A stretch of DNA of 64,000 bases from Thermoguttaceae bacterium (GCA_017937685.1 JAGBDD010000197.1:1-64000), one strand, 5' to 3'. Counted from the first letter of the stretch, positions 1 to 8,752 are shown. Notes: generated by a model not told the origin, from the letters alone. Numbers and translations are program-made.

Positions 1-31
1 AAGTTCCGCCGCCCCAACGGGAAAGCGAAAG

Positions 32-106
32 TGGACGATATTGGACTCGAACCAATGACCTCTAGCTTGTCGAGCTAGCGTTCTAACCAAGCTGAACTAA
101 TCGTCC
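32..106 (-). tRNA. tRNA-Val (anticodon GAC)
   Basis: The minus strand folds into a full cloverleaf: a 7-bp acceptor stem (GGACGAT/ATCGTCC), a D arm with GTTC/GAAC and the GG pair, an anticodon stem CTAGC/GCTAG, a 5-nt variable loop and a T arm ATTGG-TTCGAGT-CCAAT. The seven-base anticodon loop is TCGACAA, giving anticodon GAC (plus-strand bases 69-71) and discriminator A, as in bacterial tRNA-Val. CCA is not encoded. Position 33, almost always U, reads C here (plus-strand base 72). The gene is either functional with an unusual U-turn base or a decaying copy. Confidence 0.9.
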
Positions 107-622
107 GTTCAACGTTGCCTTCGAAAAGACGGGGCGTTTCAACCGTCGTTCCCTCGAAGACACGTACAGTATCGCACAAAAACGAAAAACGTCAAGGGGC
201 TTTTCTTAAATTTTTTCCTTTTTTCTTTAAGAGCCTCCGCCGCCCCGTTTTCGCGCTCCGACTTTCTCCTCGATTTAACGCGAAAAAACGCGGCGCGCCA
301 ATTCGCATTAATAAATAAAGGGGAAAATCCGCTCGGGCGTTCCTCGTTTCTCGCGACTTCGGCAAAATCGCGGAACGGAAGCGAAAAACGAACGAGCAAA
401 ACGCGGTTTTCCGAACGCGCAGTCGCCAAGAAAATCAAAAAATTGTGAAAAAAACGCTAAAATCAAGGCGCGGGCGATTGCAAAAACGTCGGAAATTTTT
501 ACAATAGTACGGAGGAAGACGTTTCGCGCACGCTCGAACGTCCGTCGCGCCCGATTTTTCGCGACGCTATTTTATTAAGCGACGCTTTATAAGCGTTTTT
601 ATTGGAAGGATAAAGGATAACC
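107..622. other. Intergenic region with leader of the POT transporter
   Basis: I see no credible gene in these 516 bases; the short open frames are arginine/lysine-rich and unlike proteins. The only supported element is the promoter at 478-505. Confidence 0.6.
478..505 (+). promoter_or_regulatory. Sigma70-type promoter for the POT transporter
   Basis: TTGCAA (478-483), 16-bp spacer, TACAAT (500-505), leaving a leader of roughly 110 bases before the GTG start at 623. Confidence 0.55.
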
Positions 623-2638
623 GTGTCGAACGCTAAAACAACCGACGCCCCGCGCGCTAAGGAATTTTTAGGGCACCCGGTAGGGCTGTGGGCCCTCTTC
701 ACCACCGAAATGTGGGAACGCTTCTGCTATTACGGAATGCGCGCTCTCCTCGTTCTCTACCTCATCTCCACGCTGACCGACTCGAACCCGGGTTTCGGGT
801 GGAGCGAAAGCGACGCGAACAAACTTTACGGTTGGTTCACCGGGCTCGTCTATTTCTTCCCGCTCTTCGGCGGTTTTATCGCCGACAAATTCCTCGGGCA
901 ACACCGCTCGGTTCTCCTCGGCGGCTCCTTGATGGCGCTCGGCGAATTTTGCTTGTTCTACACGGAATACTTCCGTCAAAGCGCGCACGCGACGATTACC
1001 CCGGACTCCGCCCCGGCCGCGTTCTGGTGCTTCATTTTCGGCCTCTTCCTGATCACGCTCGGGAACGGTTTCTTCAAGCCGTGCATCTCGGTTATGGTCG
1101 GCGAACTTTACGAGAAAAACGACCCGCGCCGCGACGACGCGTTCAATATTTTCTATATGGGAATTAACGTCGGCGCGTTCCTCGCTCCGCTCGTCGCCGG
1201 TTCGATCGGCGAAAAAGTCAGCTGGCACTGGGGCTTCCTGACCGCGTGCCTCGGGATGATTTTCGGTCTCACGACCTATTCGCTCCTGCGCCCGAAATAC
1301 CTGCCGAACGTCGGCCTCCTGAAAAAGAAGAACGCCGAGCCGAAAGCGGACGCCGAAAACGCCGAGTCGACCGCCGCGCCGCAACCGACCGCCCCGTCGA
1401 AACTGACGAAAGCGGAAATCGACCGCGTCGCCGTTATTTTGACGCTGACCTTCTTCTGCATCGCGTTCTGGTCCGTCTTTGAACAAGCCGGCACCGCGCT
1501 CAACATCTTCGCGAAAAAGGAAACGAACCGCCAAGTTCCGACCGCCGTCGGCGGCGCCTTCCCCGGTTTCCTCGCGAACCAAGACGAACTCGACGCGAAA
1601 ATTTTGACGAACGAACTTCGCGACGCGCTCGCCAAACTCGACTCCGCCGTCGACGCGCTCCCGGAAGAAGCCGCCGCGAAACTCGGCGCCGCGCTCTTCG
1701 TTAAGGACGTCGACCTCGAAACGGTCGCGCAACTCTTCGCCGATTCGCCCGCCGACTCGCCGGAAGCCGTCGCGTTCGACGCCGTCAAATCCGCGTTCAA
1801 CGGCGCGAAATTCGCCCTCGACAAAGCGAACGGCGCTCGCGTCAAAGCCGGTCAAGACCCGCTCGAACTCCCGATTTCCGACTTCGACGCTCTCCTGAAA
1901 GAAGGGAAAGCTCGCGAAACCGCGCTCGCCGCGCAAGTCGACGCCGCGGTCGCCGAAAGCGGAGAAAAAATCGACGCCGAATCCGCCGAAGGGCAAGCGC
2001 TTCTCGCCGGGTTCCGTCAAGACGCGATCAAAAAACGCCAAGCGGCCTTCCTCGCCGACGAAGCGAAAAACGTCGACAAGAAAACGGCGATTTACACCTT
2101 CCCGACGACTTGGTATCAATCGGTCAACCCGTTCTGCGTCGTTATTTTCGCGCCGCTTTTCAACATCCTTTGGGGCGTGTTGCGCCGTCGCGGCCTCGAA
2201 CCGTCGACCCCGGTGAAATTCGGGATCGGTCTCGTTTTGCTGTCGGTCGCGTTCTTCTTTATGGTCGGCGGCGCGCTGCACTCGGTTCAAACGGGCGGCA
2301 ACGCGGGCGCTTACTGGCTCCTCTGCTGCTACGTCTTCTGCACGTGGGGCGAGCTTTGCCTGTCGCCGGTCGGTCTGTCGATGGTGTCGCGCTTGGCGCC
2401 GGCCCGTTACGCGTCGATGTTGATGGGCGTTTGGTTCCTCTCGAGCGCGATCGCCGGTTACCTCTCCGGTTACTTGGCCGCTTGGCTCGGTTCGGGCGAA
2501 AACGGCGGCGTTTCGTTCTGCTTCGGCAAAGGGATGTCCGACTACTTCCTTCTGATGGCGTTGGCGCCGATGGTCGCCGGTCTGATCGTTTTCGCGCTCG
2601 CGCCGAAACTTCGCAAGATGACGCACGAAAACGAGTGA
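623..2638 (+). CDS. POT/PTR2-family proton-coupled oligopeptide transporter with large loop insertion
   Basis: This is an inner-membrane importer of di- and tripeptides driven by the proton gradient (major facilitator superfamily, POT branch). The family ExxER-type motif is present near residues 29-33 (EMWERF) followed by YYGMRALLVLYL. The PTR2-type segment FGGFIADKFLGQHR lies near residues 82-95. The helix-7 motif FWSVFEQAG is near 282-290, and FPTTWYQSVNPF is near 493-504. Between these last two, where classical POT proteins have a short loop, there is an extra alanine/aspartate-rich, probably helical segment of about 185 residues (about 305-490). That raises the length to 671 residues against about 450-500 usual. 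The start is GTG at 623; the ATG at 688 would lie in another frame. It appears monocistronic, with its own promoter. Confidence 0.9.
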   Translation: MSNAKTTDAPRAKEFLGHPVGLWALFTTEMWERFCYYGMRALLVLYLISTLTDSNPGFGWSESDANKLYGWFTGLVYFFPLFGGFIADKFLGQHRSVLLGGSLMALGEFCLFYTEYFRQSAHATITPDSAPAAFWCFIFGLFLITLGNGFFKPCISVMVGELYEKNDPRRDDAFNIFYMGINVGAFLAPLVAGSIGEKVSWHWGFLTACLGMIFGLTTYSLLRPKYLPNVGLLKKKNAEPKADAENAESTAAPQPTAPSKLTKAEIDRVAVILTLTFFCIAFWSVFEQAGTALNIFAKKETNRQVPTAVGGAFPGFLANQDELDAKILTNELRDALAKLDSAVDALPEEAAAKLGAALFVKDVDLETVAQLFADSPADSPEAVAFDAVKSAFNGAKFALDKANGARVKAGQDPLELPISDFDALLKEGKARETALAAQVDAAVAESGEKIDAESAEGQALLAGFRQDAIKKRQAAFLADEAKNVDKKTAIYTFPTTWYQSVNPFCVVIFAPLFNILWGVLRRRGLEPSTPVKFGIGLVLLSVAFFFMVGGALHSVQTGGNAGAYWLLCCYVFCTWGELCLSPVGLSMVSRLAPARYASMLMGVWFLSSAIAGYLSGYLAAWLGSGENGGVSFCFGKGMSDYFLLMALAPMVAGLIVFALAPKLRKMTHENE

Positions 2639-3118
2639 TTTTCGCGACGTTTAACGTTCCGCGCCGTATGAACGCGACTCGACGCCGCGTCGCCGACGTT
2701 TGAGCGACGCCGAAATTGCCGAACGCTCGATTCGAACGCTTTTTAAAGTCGCCGAATCGAGCGTTTGTCGTTTTCTTGCCGCGACGACGGCGCGAACGCC
2801 GCGTTCGAGTCGAACCGCTTCCCGTCGAGCGCGATTTTCCGATTTCCAAGCGCCGCCGACCAAAACGACAAACGCCGGCTATAAAAAACTCAAGCGTTCA
2901 AAAGAAAACGCCGCTAAACGTTTGCGGAAAGACTTTACGCGTCGTAAAATCCGCGGAATTCCTTGGCGCAAGAAATAAAAAAACGCCCCAACGAGCGGCG
3001 CCGTTATTTTCGCGAGACCGCGAAAACGATTACTCCGGTATCGACGCGAACGCGATAAAGTTTAAACCTTGTTAAACCCTTTAAAACAAACGGTTTTCGT
3101 TTGTCGCGGCGAAAAAAT
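2639..3118. other. Intergenic region between POT transporter and phage remnant
   Basis: 480 bases with no gene I would support. The open frames here encode basic, low-complexity peptides. A weak GC-rich inverted repeat near 2986-3015 could end transcription but lacks a clear T tract. Confidence 0.5.
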
Positions 3119-3436
3119 TCAAAATCTCCATCGGTTTCCCTCCTTTCCAAGCGGCGTTTGAGGCGGCGCCGTTTCAAGCGTCTTCACCAGTTCGCCGACG
3201 GTCGCCGGAGGAAACGACGGCGTTTCAATCGCGACGCCTTTCGTCGCGTATCGAGGGATAAGAACAAACATAAAAACGCACGAAACGACAAACACGAACA
3301 AAGACGCGAACGCGTATCCGCGCGCGTCGGCGCGAGCGTCGTGCGTTTCTTCGACAAGCGCGTTAAACCGCCGCTCCAAAAACTCCAACCGCCGATAAAC
3401 GTCGGCGTCGAAAGCAACATCGTCTTTTTCGCTCAT
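3119..3436 (-). CDS. Small coiled-coil membrane protein, holin-like topology (unknown function)
   Basis: The 105-residue protein starts with a charged helical stretch (residues about 8-38, containing RRLEFLERRFNALVEE) suited to a short coiled coil. One strongly hydrophobic helix follows (AFASLFVFVVSCVFMFVLI, about 42-60), then a proline-rich tail. This order resembles small phage membrane proteins such as XhlA-like holin partners, but no family is recognised with confidence. Its ATG overlaps the TGA of the preceding gene (ATGA), so the two are probably translationally coupled. It is the last gene of the minus-strand phage-derived string. Confidence 0.65.
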   Translation of the reverse strand: MSEKDDVAFDADVYRRLEFLERRFNALVEETHDARADARGYAFASLFVFVVSCVFMFVLIPRYATKGVAIETPSFPPATVGELVKTLETAPPQTPLGKEGNRWRF

Positions 3437-3609
3437 CGGTTTTTCTCCGCGTAATACGCGTGTAACTGTTTATATTGTTCGAGTTCGAATCGCAAAACCG
3501 CGATTTCGTCGCGCGTCCGATCATACAAAAAGGCGGCGACCGGCGCGAACACGGCGGACGCGATCAAAATCCCGACCGTTAAACCTTGTAGAAAAAGGGA
3601 ATAATTCAT
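3433..3609 (-). CDS. 58-residue single-span membrane protein (unknown)
   Basis: The reading frame starts at an ATG that overlaps the stop of the upstream ribbon-helix-helix gene (ATGA at 3606-3609) and ends in a TGA that overlaps the next start (3433-3436). The product begins MNYSLFLQGLTVGILIASA, one transmembrane helix at about residues 4-28, followed by a charged helical tail rich in Arg, Glu and Tyr. The size and the pairing with the following membrane gene recall phage lysis or holin accessory proteins. That is inference; the overlaps on both sides are the main evidence that this is a real gene. Confidence 0.65.
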   Translation of the reverse strand: MNYSLFLQGLTVGILIASAVFAPVAAFLYDRTRDEIAVLRFELEQYKQLHAYYAEKNR

Positions 3610-3806
3610 TTTGCAGTCTCCATTTTAATAAACGCCGGAGCCTCGACGCCATATGCATACGCGTCCAACGGAATCGCGGCAACTTCCGCGCAAACTAAGC
3701 GGCTCAAAAGTTCGGAGCGCGACCAACCCGCGACTTTCGCATATTGGTCGATTTTATCTGCAACGTGTAGCGGAACGGATATGGTAATTTCGACGGGTTG
3801 CGTCAT
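3606..3806 (-). CDS. Ribbon-helix-helix (CopG/Arc-like) small DNA-binding protein
   Basis: The 66-residue product has the pattern of a ribbon-helix-helix domain: a short beta strand (PVEITISVPLHVADKI), then helix, turn and helix (DQYAKVAGWSRSELLSRLVCAEV). Such dimeric repressors regulate toxin-antitoxin, plasmid and phage genes. The start at 3806 was chosen because it follows the upstream stop by four bases and has a GAGG ribosome site; an in-frame ATG at 3821 would overlap the upstream gene. The gene end overlaps the next start. The domain call rests on pattern alone. Confidence 0.6.
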   Translation of the reverse strand: MTQPVEITISVPLHVADKIDQYAKVAGWSRSELLSRLVCAEVAAIPLDAYAYGVEAPAFIKMETAK

Positions 3807-3810
3807 TTGG

Positions 3811-4023
3811 TCAGTCCTCATCTCGCACAGTATCAGTCAGAAAATCCACCTCAGTATCGTTTTTCCCCATTAGACCGGTGATCGTTGAGACCATGTTTTC
3901 GTATTGTCCATATCGGCCAGTATAGCCTCCGTAATGCCACACATTGACATAAGCATTTGGATTACAGGTCTTCAGAATTTCGATAATTTCGGCGACTGTC
4001 TTTTCCTCTGTCATTTTCTTCAC
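3811..4023 (-). CDS. Hypothetical 70-residue protein
   Basis: Begins MKKMTEEKTVAEIIEILKTC, a probable amphipathic helix, followed by a Tyr/Gly-rich central stretch (VWHYGGYTGRYGQYE) and an acidic C-terminus. No known family is recognised. A good ribosome site (GGAG, eight bases before the ATG) and its place three bases after the upstream gene support expression within the phage-derived string. Its base composition is visibly AT-richer than neighbouring chromosomal genes, a sign of foreign origin. Confidence 0.6.
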   Translation of the reverse strand: MKKMTEEKTVAEIIEILKTCNPNAYVNVWHYGGYTGRYGQYENMVSTITGLMGKNDTEVDFLTDTVRDED

Positions 4024-4026
4024 TCC

Positions 4027-4260
4027 TTACAGCGCGGGAACGTCCGCCGGGCGTTCGCCGTCGGGCAAAAAATTCGCGACGTTTGGGCGCCCGTCGGTGA
4101 TGATGTGCGTTTCATTGAGTTCGCGCGCTTCCTCGATTTCGCCGGGCGTCAAGTCTTCACGCAAAACATAAAAGAGCCCCCACCGTCTGTTTTTGAGTGT
4201 TATTTCCCGATAGCCCTTTTGGCTTAGTTCCCTTAATCTTGCGTCGCCCGTAAACATCAT
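4027..4260 (-). CDS. Hypothetical 77-residue protein coupled to the MuF-like gene
   Basis: Starts at ATGATG, where the MuF-like reading frame ends in TGA overlapping the first ATG, so translation is probably coupled. The product (MMFTGDARLRELSQKGYREI, then a mixed charged sequence with a Glu-rich helix EIEEARELNETHI) matches no family I know. Because it directly follows a MuF protein with a toxin-like C-terminal domain, an immunity or partner role is conceivable. The sequence itself does not show this. Confidence 0.6.
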   Translation of the reverse strand: MMFTGDARLRELSQKGYREITLKNRRWGLFYVLREDLTPGEIEEARELNETHIITDGRPNVANFLPDGERPADVPAL

Positions 4261-6411
4261 AAAACCCCAATTAACGTTAACATAACTTTTGCCGCGAAAG
4301 CGTCTTTAACGGCAAGCTCTTTTTCTCTACCTTTAAAGATAACTTTTCTTTCAAAGTCGTCAAGTAGCGCGACCGCGAATGCCTCGGCAACAATTTCAAA
4401 CTGGTCTTGCATAGCGCGCGTCGACGCCAACGCGGGATTTTCCAAAACTTCCCGACAAAGTTTTTTCAAATTTTCTTCCCGTTCTTCCCATTGCGCTTCA
4501 ATTTCGGAGCGTCGCCCCGTCTTGTTGAAATGTTTGTTCTTAACGGCTTGCATAATCGCGTGTCCGATTTCGTGTCGCAATGGGTGGCGGCGGCTTGCCG
4601 TTGAATAAGCGTTGGCGTCTTTTTCAAACGAAATTTCCATATCGCCAAACAGCCCGTCCAAGTTTAAATCGGGACGCAAGTAAATAATTCCTTTTTTCCC
4701 GTCGTAAGAGCCCAACGCGTTCGTTCGGTCAAGCGCTTCAATTTTTTCGACGAAACCAAATGAGCCGAATCTTTCAAGGGCTTTTTCAAGTTCCTTGTTC
4801 ATTTCTTCCGCGACGTCGCGGGGAATTTTCGAATAATCCGCGTCGATTTTAAGTTTTTCGCGCGCTTCCGTCGCGGCTTTCGACGAAGAAGAAAAACCCG
4901 CAAGGCGCTTGAAACGTTGGGCGAACCCCTCGGACGACGCGGCAAGGTCAAATTCTTCGTCCGATTGCTGCGCTTTCGCGTCGGCGGCGTAGCGTCGCAG
5001 AATCGCGGCGGCTTCTTTCGGCGTTCCGGCGATCTTTTGCGCGGCGTAGGCGTTTAAGTCGACTTTTTGCTCGGTTTTAAGGTCGATCCAGTCGCGGGAA
5101 TCGTCCCACGCTTCGACGTATTCGCGCGCCTTCAAAAACGCTTCGCGCCCCAAAATTCGCGCCGCCGCGTCGTCGCCGCCGACCTCCGCAATCGCTTTTT
5201 CGAGTTCCGGCAACGCTTCGCGGATATTTTTCGCGTCGCGACGGCTCGACCAACGCCGCCACGCTTGCACGTTGTCGCGGGCCGTTTCGTTCGCGCGTTC
5301 CTCCGTCAAGTCGCGAACGGCGCGGCGTCGTAAGTCTTCCGCCCAACTTACCTGTCGCGGCGTTCCGGAAAGACGCGACAACTTCAATTCCGGCAAGTCG
5401 AGCGGCGGCAAGTCGAACGCCGGTTTCGGCGGTTTGGCGCTTCCCGTCGTCGCGACGCGCCGGAGCGCTTCCGTCGTCGAGCGGTGCAAGACGCCCGGCC
5501 CGAACCGACCGTCGATCCAAACGCGACACGACGTTTCTTCGAACATTTTCGCGGCGATCTCTTGCGCCGCTTCTTCGAGTTCCGCCAAGACCGCCGCTTC
5601 GCCGCGCTTTTCGATTTCGGCGCGAACGAGCGCAAGGCGCCGCGCTTCCTCTTCGTCGTCGGTCGCGCCGCCGATCCGGGTTTTGAGGTATTCCGGGAGG
5701 TCGACGGCGTTGAACGCGTCGACTTGATCGGCGCGGATACGGTCGCGAACCCAAGCGATCTGTTTCGGCGAACCGTCGAGCGTCGGAAGCGTCGCGGGGT
5801 CGACGCGTTTTTTTTCGCGCAAACGAGCGAGTTCGTCGGGGCCTTCCCAAGGCGCGAGCGGTTCGTTTGCGGGCGGCGTCGCGGGCGGTTTATCCGTTTT
5901 ATCGTCGGAAGCGGCGGTTTCCTTTGGTTTTTCCGTCGGCGGCGTCAAGTCGGCGGGCGTCGCGCGGTACGACGTCGCCGGTTTCGCGAGGTCTTCGAAT
6001 TTGAGCTTGCCCGACTTCCAAAGTTCGAAGCGTTTTTCGCCGAGCCATTCGCGTTGAAACGTTTCCGGTTGCGACTCGAAATAGTCCTTGAACGTCGTTT
6101 TCGCCGCGACTTGCGAATAAGAGCCGTCGGCGTTTTGCGCGGGACGTTCGGCGGTTTCCTCGATTTTTTCGCCGGTTTCGGGGTCGACAAGATCGACGAC
6201 CGGGATAAGCGTCGACCGACAGTTCGGGTGGAGCGGGGGCCGCCGCGCGTGTTTCATCTCGTCGCCGCACTGCACCGTCCCGTCGAGCGCGCCGCAAATG
6301 TGCGACGTTCGCGCGTCGAGCGTCGCAAGAAATTCGATTCCGTCGATTGCGTCTTCGTTCGCGAAAAGCGTTTCCGCCCGCGCCGCGTTCGAAACGCCGT
6401 TTCGGCAAAAA
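4257..6411 (-). pseudogene. 5'-truncated MuF / SPP1 gp7-like phage minor head protein with C-terminal zincin domain
   Basis: The frame stays open beyond 6411 into sequence antisense to glnN, but protein-like homology starts only around RNGVSNAARAETLFANE. It continues with FLATLDARTSHICGALDG and PPLHPNCRSTLIPV, the C-terminal half of the Mu gpF/SPP1 gp7 head-morphogenesis domain. The N-terminal half of that domain is missing. Further on come a linker rich in Pro/Thr/Lys, two copies of a motif of the form GSPKQIAWVRDRIR and GTPRQVSWAEDLRR, and a C-terminal region with HPLRHEIGHAIMQ (an HExxH zinc site) and, downstream, EIVAEAFA supplying a likely third ligand. MuF proteins with such tails are known as phage-borne polymorphic toxins or virion-delivered effectors; that role is inferred here. 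No portal or terminase gene is nearby, so this is a prophage remnant. Residual translation from an internal start cannot be excluded. Confidence 0.7.
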
Positions 6412-6457
6412 AATCGTTTTTTTCGGTCAATTTTAAAGTCGACGGCGCCCGCCCCGC

Positions 6458-6485
6458 TTGCGTCGACGCCGCAAAGCGCTATACT
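6458..6485 (+). promoter_or_regulatory. glnN promoter
   Basis: TTGCGT (6458-6463), 16-bp spacer, TATACT (6480-6485), about 70 bases before the glnN start. The upstream side of this promoter touches the truncated end of the phage gene. Confidence 0.6.
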
Positions 6486-6557
6486 AAAGAAGACGTTTTC
6501 TCGAGAACGCCTCGAAACGCGCCTTTGTTTCCATCGTCCTTCATCAGGAATCCGCCA

Positions 6558-8720
6558 ATGAGCGCCAACCATCGCAAACGAGCCCTCGAAGCGCTCGCTC
6601 GCCGCGTCGACCTCTCCGACGCTCCGCCGACCAACGGGAGCGCCCCGCTCGACTATTACGGCAAAGACGTGTTCAACGCCGCCGTCATCCGCAAATACCT
6701 CTCGCACGGCGCCGCCGAAAAACTCCTCGCGACCATTCAAAACGGCGCCCGGCTCGACCCGAACGTCGCCGAAGAAGTCGCGCGCGCGATGAAAGACTGG
6801 GCCGTCGCCCGCGGAGCCACGCACTTCACGCACTGGTTCCAGCCGATGACCGGAAGCACCGCCGAAAAACACGACGCCTTCCTCGACCTCAACGAGCAAG
6901 ACGAAGCGATTATGACGTTTTCCGGCAAAAATCTCGTCAAAAGCGAACCGGACGCGTCCAGTTTCCCGTCCGGCGGTCTCCGCTGCACCTTCGAAGCGCG
7001 CGGTTACACCGCTTGGGACCCGACCAGCCCGGCGTTTATCAAGCGCAATCCGCGAGGCGCGACCCTTTGCATTCCGTCGCTTTTCTGCTCGCACACCGGC
7101 GAAACGCTCGACCGCAAGATTCCGCTCCTCCGTTCGATTCAAGCGCTAAAGCGTTCGATCGCTCGCCTTATGAAGTGTTTCGGCGAACCGGCGGCGCGAA
7201 CGACGATCACGCTCGGCGCCGAGCAAGAATACTTTCTCGTCGACCGCGAATTTTACCTGCAACGCCCCGACTTGGTGCAAACCGGGCGCACGCTCTTCGG
7301 CTCGCCTCCGGCGAAACATCAACAGCTGGAAGACCACTATTTCGGCGCCATAAAACCCCGCGTCGTCAACTTTATGGCGGAAGTCGAAGAGGAGCTTTGG
7401 CGCTTGGGGATTCCCGCGAAAACGCGCCACAACGAGGTCGCGCCCGCGCAGTTCGAACTCGCGCCGACTTTCGAGGAACTGAATCTCGCCGTCGACCACA
7501 ATATGTTGACGATGGAGATTTTACGCCGCGTCGCCGAGAAAAACGGACTCGTCTGCCTCTTGCACGAAAAACCGTTCGCCGGCGTCAACGGTTCCGGCAA
7601 GCACAACAACTGGTCGGCGACTTACGGCTCGCGCAACCTCCTCGACCCCGGCCCCGACCCGCGACGCAACCCGATATTTTTAGCGTTTTTAACCGCGATC
7701 GTTCGCGCCGTCGACCTCCGCGGCGATCTTCTGCGTTGCTCGACCGTAACCGTCGGGAACGACTGGCGTTTGGGCGCGAACGAAGCGCCGCCCGCCATCG
7801 TTTCGATTTACCTTGGCGACCGCTTGACCGAAACGCTCGAACAAGTGGAACGCGGCGTCTTCGAGGAGTACCGCGCTTGCCCGAAAACGCTGAAAATCGG
7901 CCTAACGACGGCGCCGCGTCTCGAGGGCGACGATTCCGACCGCAACCGCACGAGCCCGTTCGCTTTCACCGGCAACAAATTCGAGTTTCGCGCCTGCGGA
8001 TCGAGCCAATCGTGCGCGCCGTTCAACACCTACCTGAACGCCTCGGTCGCGGAGTCGCTCGACTACATTTCGGAGCGTCTCGAGCCTTTCGCCGCCGATT
8101 CCGAAAAACTCGACGGCGAACTTCAAAAGCTTCTCGGCGAACTCATTAAAACCCACAAACGCGTGATTTACAACGGCAACAATTACAGCGAGTCGTGGGT
8201 GAAAGAAGCGGAGCGTCGCGGATTGCCGCACTTAAAAACGTCGCTCGAAGCCTTGCGCCCGTTTCTCGACGTCAAGAACCACCAACTTCTCGAAAAATAC
8301 GGCGTCTTTTCGGCCATCGAGCTGGAATCGCGATACGAAATCTTCACCGCGGAATACGTCCGCAAGATTCAAATCGAAGGCGAAGTGGCGCGCGATATGG
8401 CGCAAAATATGATTTTGCCGGTCGTTTTGAGCGAATACGGCAAACTGGCGCAATCGCTGCAAGTCGCTCAAAACGCGGGACTTACCGCTGGAACCGCCGG
8501 TTTGAAACGCTCGACCGAGACGCTCGGCGCGCTCCTCGACGAACTTCAAGAGCGAATCGCCGCCCTCGCCGCTTTTAACGCCGCCGTCGACGTCGAAAAC
8601 TGCGAGCGTTACATCGAAGCGACGAAAGCGCTCCGCTCGACGGTCGACGCGCTCGAACTCGTCGTCGACGACGACAAATGGCCGTTGCCGAAATATCGCG
8701 AAATGCTCTTCGTTTACTAA
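6558..8720 (+). CDS. glnN: Type III glutamine synthetase (GSIII)
   Basis: Catalyses ATP-dependent amidation of glutamate with ammonium, the entry point of nitrogen assimilation. The 720-residue length fits GSIII (about 700-730), far above the roughly 450 of GSI. Typical GSIII segments are THFTHWFQPMTGSTAEKHDAF, where the family expects a conserved HWFQP(L/M)T, and FSGKNLVKSEPDASSFPSGG. The catalytic-core blocks TLGAEQEYFLVD, NEVAPAQFELAP and NGSGKHNNWS are also present. The open frame extends far upstream, but the ATG at 6558 matches the family N-terminus and sits behind a promoter. A strong terminator follows, so the gene is probably a single transcription unit. Confidence 0.96.
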   Translation: MSANHRKRALEALARRVDLSDAPPTNGSAPLDYYGKDVFNAAVIRKYLSHGAAEKLLATIQNGARLDPNVAEEVARAMKDWAVARGATHFTHWFQPMTGSTAEKHDAFLDLNEQDEAIMTFSGKNLVKSEPDASSFPSGGLRCTFEARGYTAWDPTSPAFIKRNPRGATLCIPSLFCSHTGETLDRKIPLLRSIQALKRSIARLMKCFGEPAARTTITLGAEQEYFLVDREFYLQRPDLVQTGRTLFGSPPAKHQQLEDHYFGAIKPRVVNFMAEVEEELWRLGIPAKTRHNEVAPAQFELAPTFEELNLAVDHNMLTMEILRRVAEKNGLVCLLHEKPFAGVNGSGKHNNWSATYGSRNLLDPGPDPRRNPIFLAFLTAIVRAVDLRGDLLRCSTVTVGNDWRLGANEAPPAIVSIYLGDRLTETLEQVERGVFEEYRACPKTLKIGLTTAPRLEGDDSDRNRTSPFAFTGNKFEFRACGSSQSCAPFNTYLNASVAESLDYISERLEPFAADSEKLDGELQKLLGELIKTHKRVIYNGNNYSESWVKEAERRGLPHLKTSLEALRPFLDVKNHQLLEKYGVFSAIELESRYEIFTAEYVRKIQIEGEVARDMAQNMILPVVLSEYGKLAQSLQVAQNAGLTAGTAGLKRSTETLGALLDELQERIAALAAFNAAVDVENCERYIEATKALRSTVDALELVVDDDKWPLPKYREMLFVY

Positions 8721-8752
8721 CCGTCGTCTAAACGGTTAACGCTCAACGCTTT

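Noticed and set aside
32-106. Reading the tRNA as tRNA-Ser(CGA)
   Set aside because: Shifting the loop to make CGA the anticodon breaks the 7-nt loop, and the long variable arm of tRNA-Ser is absent.
668-2626. Long open frame antisense to the POT transporter
   Set aside because: Arg/Glu-rich product typical of shadows in GC-rich DNA; the opposite strand has a clear transporter.
2700-2978. 92-codon basic frame after the POT transporter
   Set aside because: Low-complexity Arg/Lys/Ser product, no ribosome site, no family resemblance.
5484-6557. Upstream extension of the glnN reading frame
   Set aside because: It runs antisense through the phage gene and precedes the promoter; GSIII proteins begin at the ATG at 6558.
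6412-7142. Upstream extension of the MuF-like frame
   Set aside because: It is antisense to conserved glnN codons and shows no phage-like sequence.
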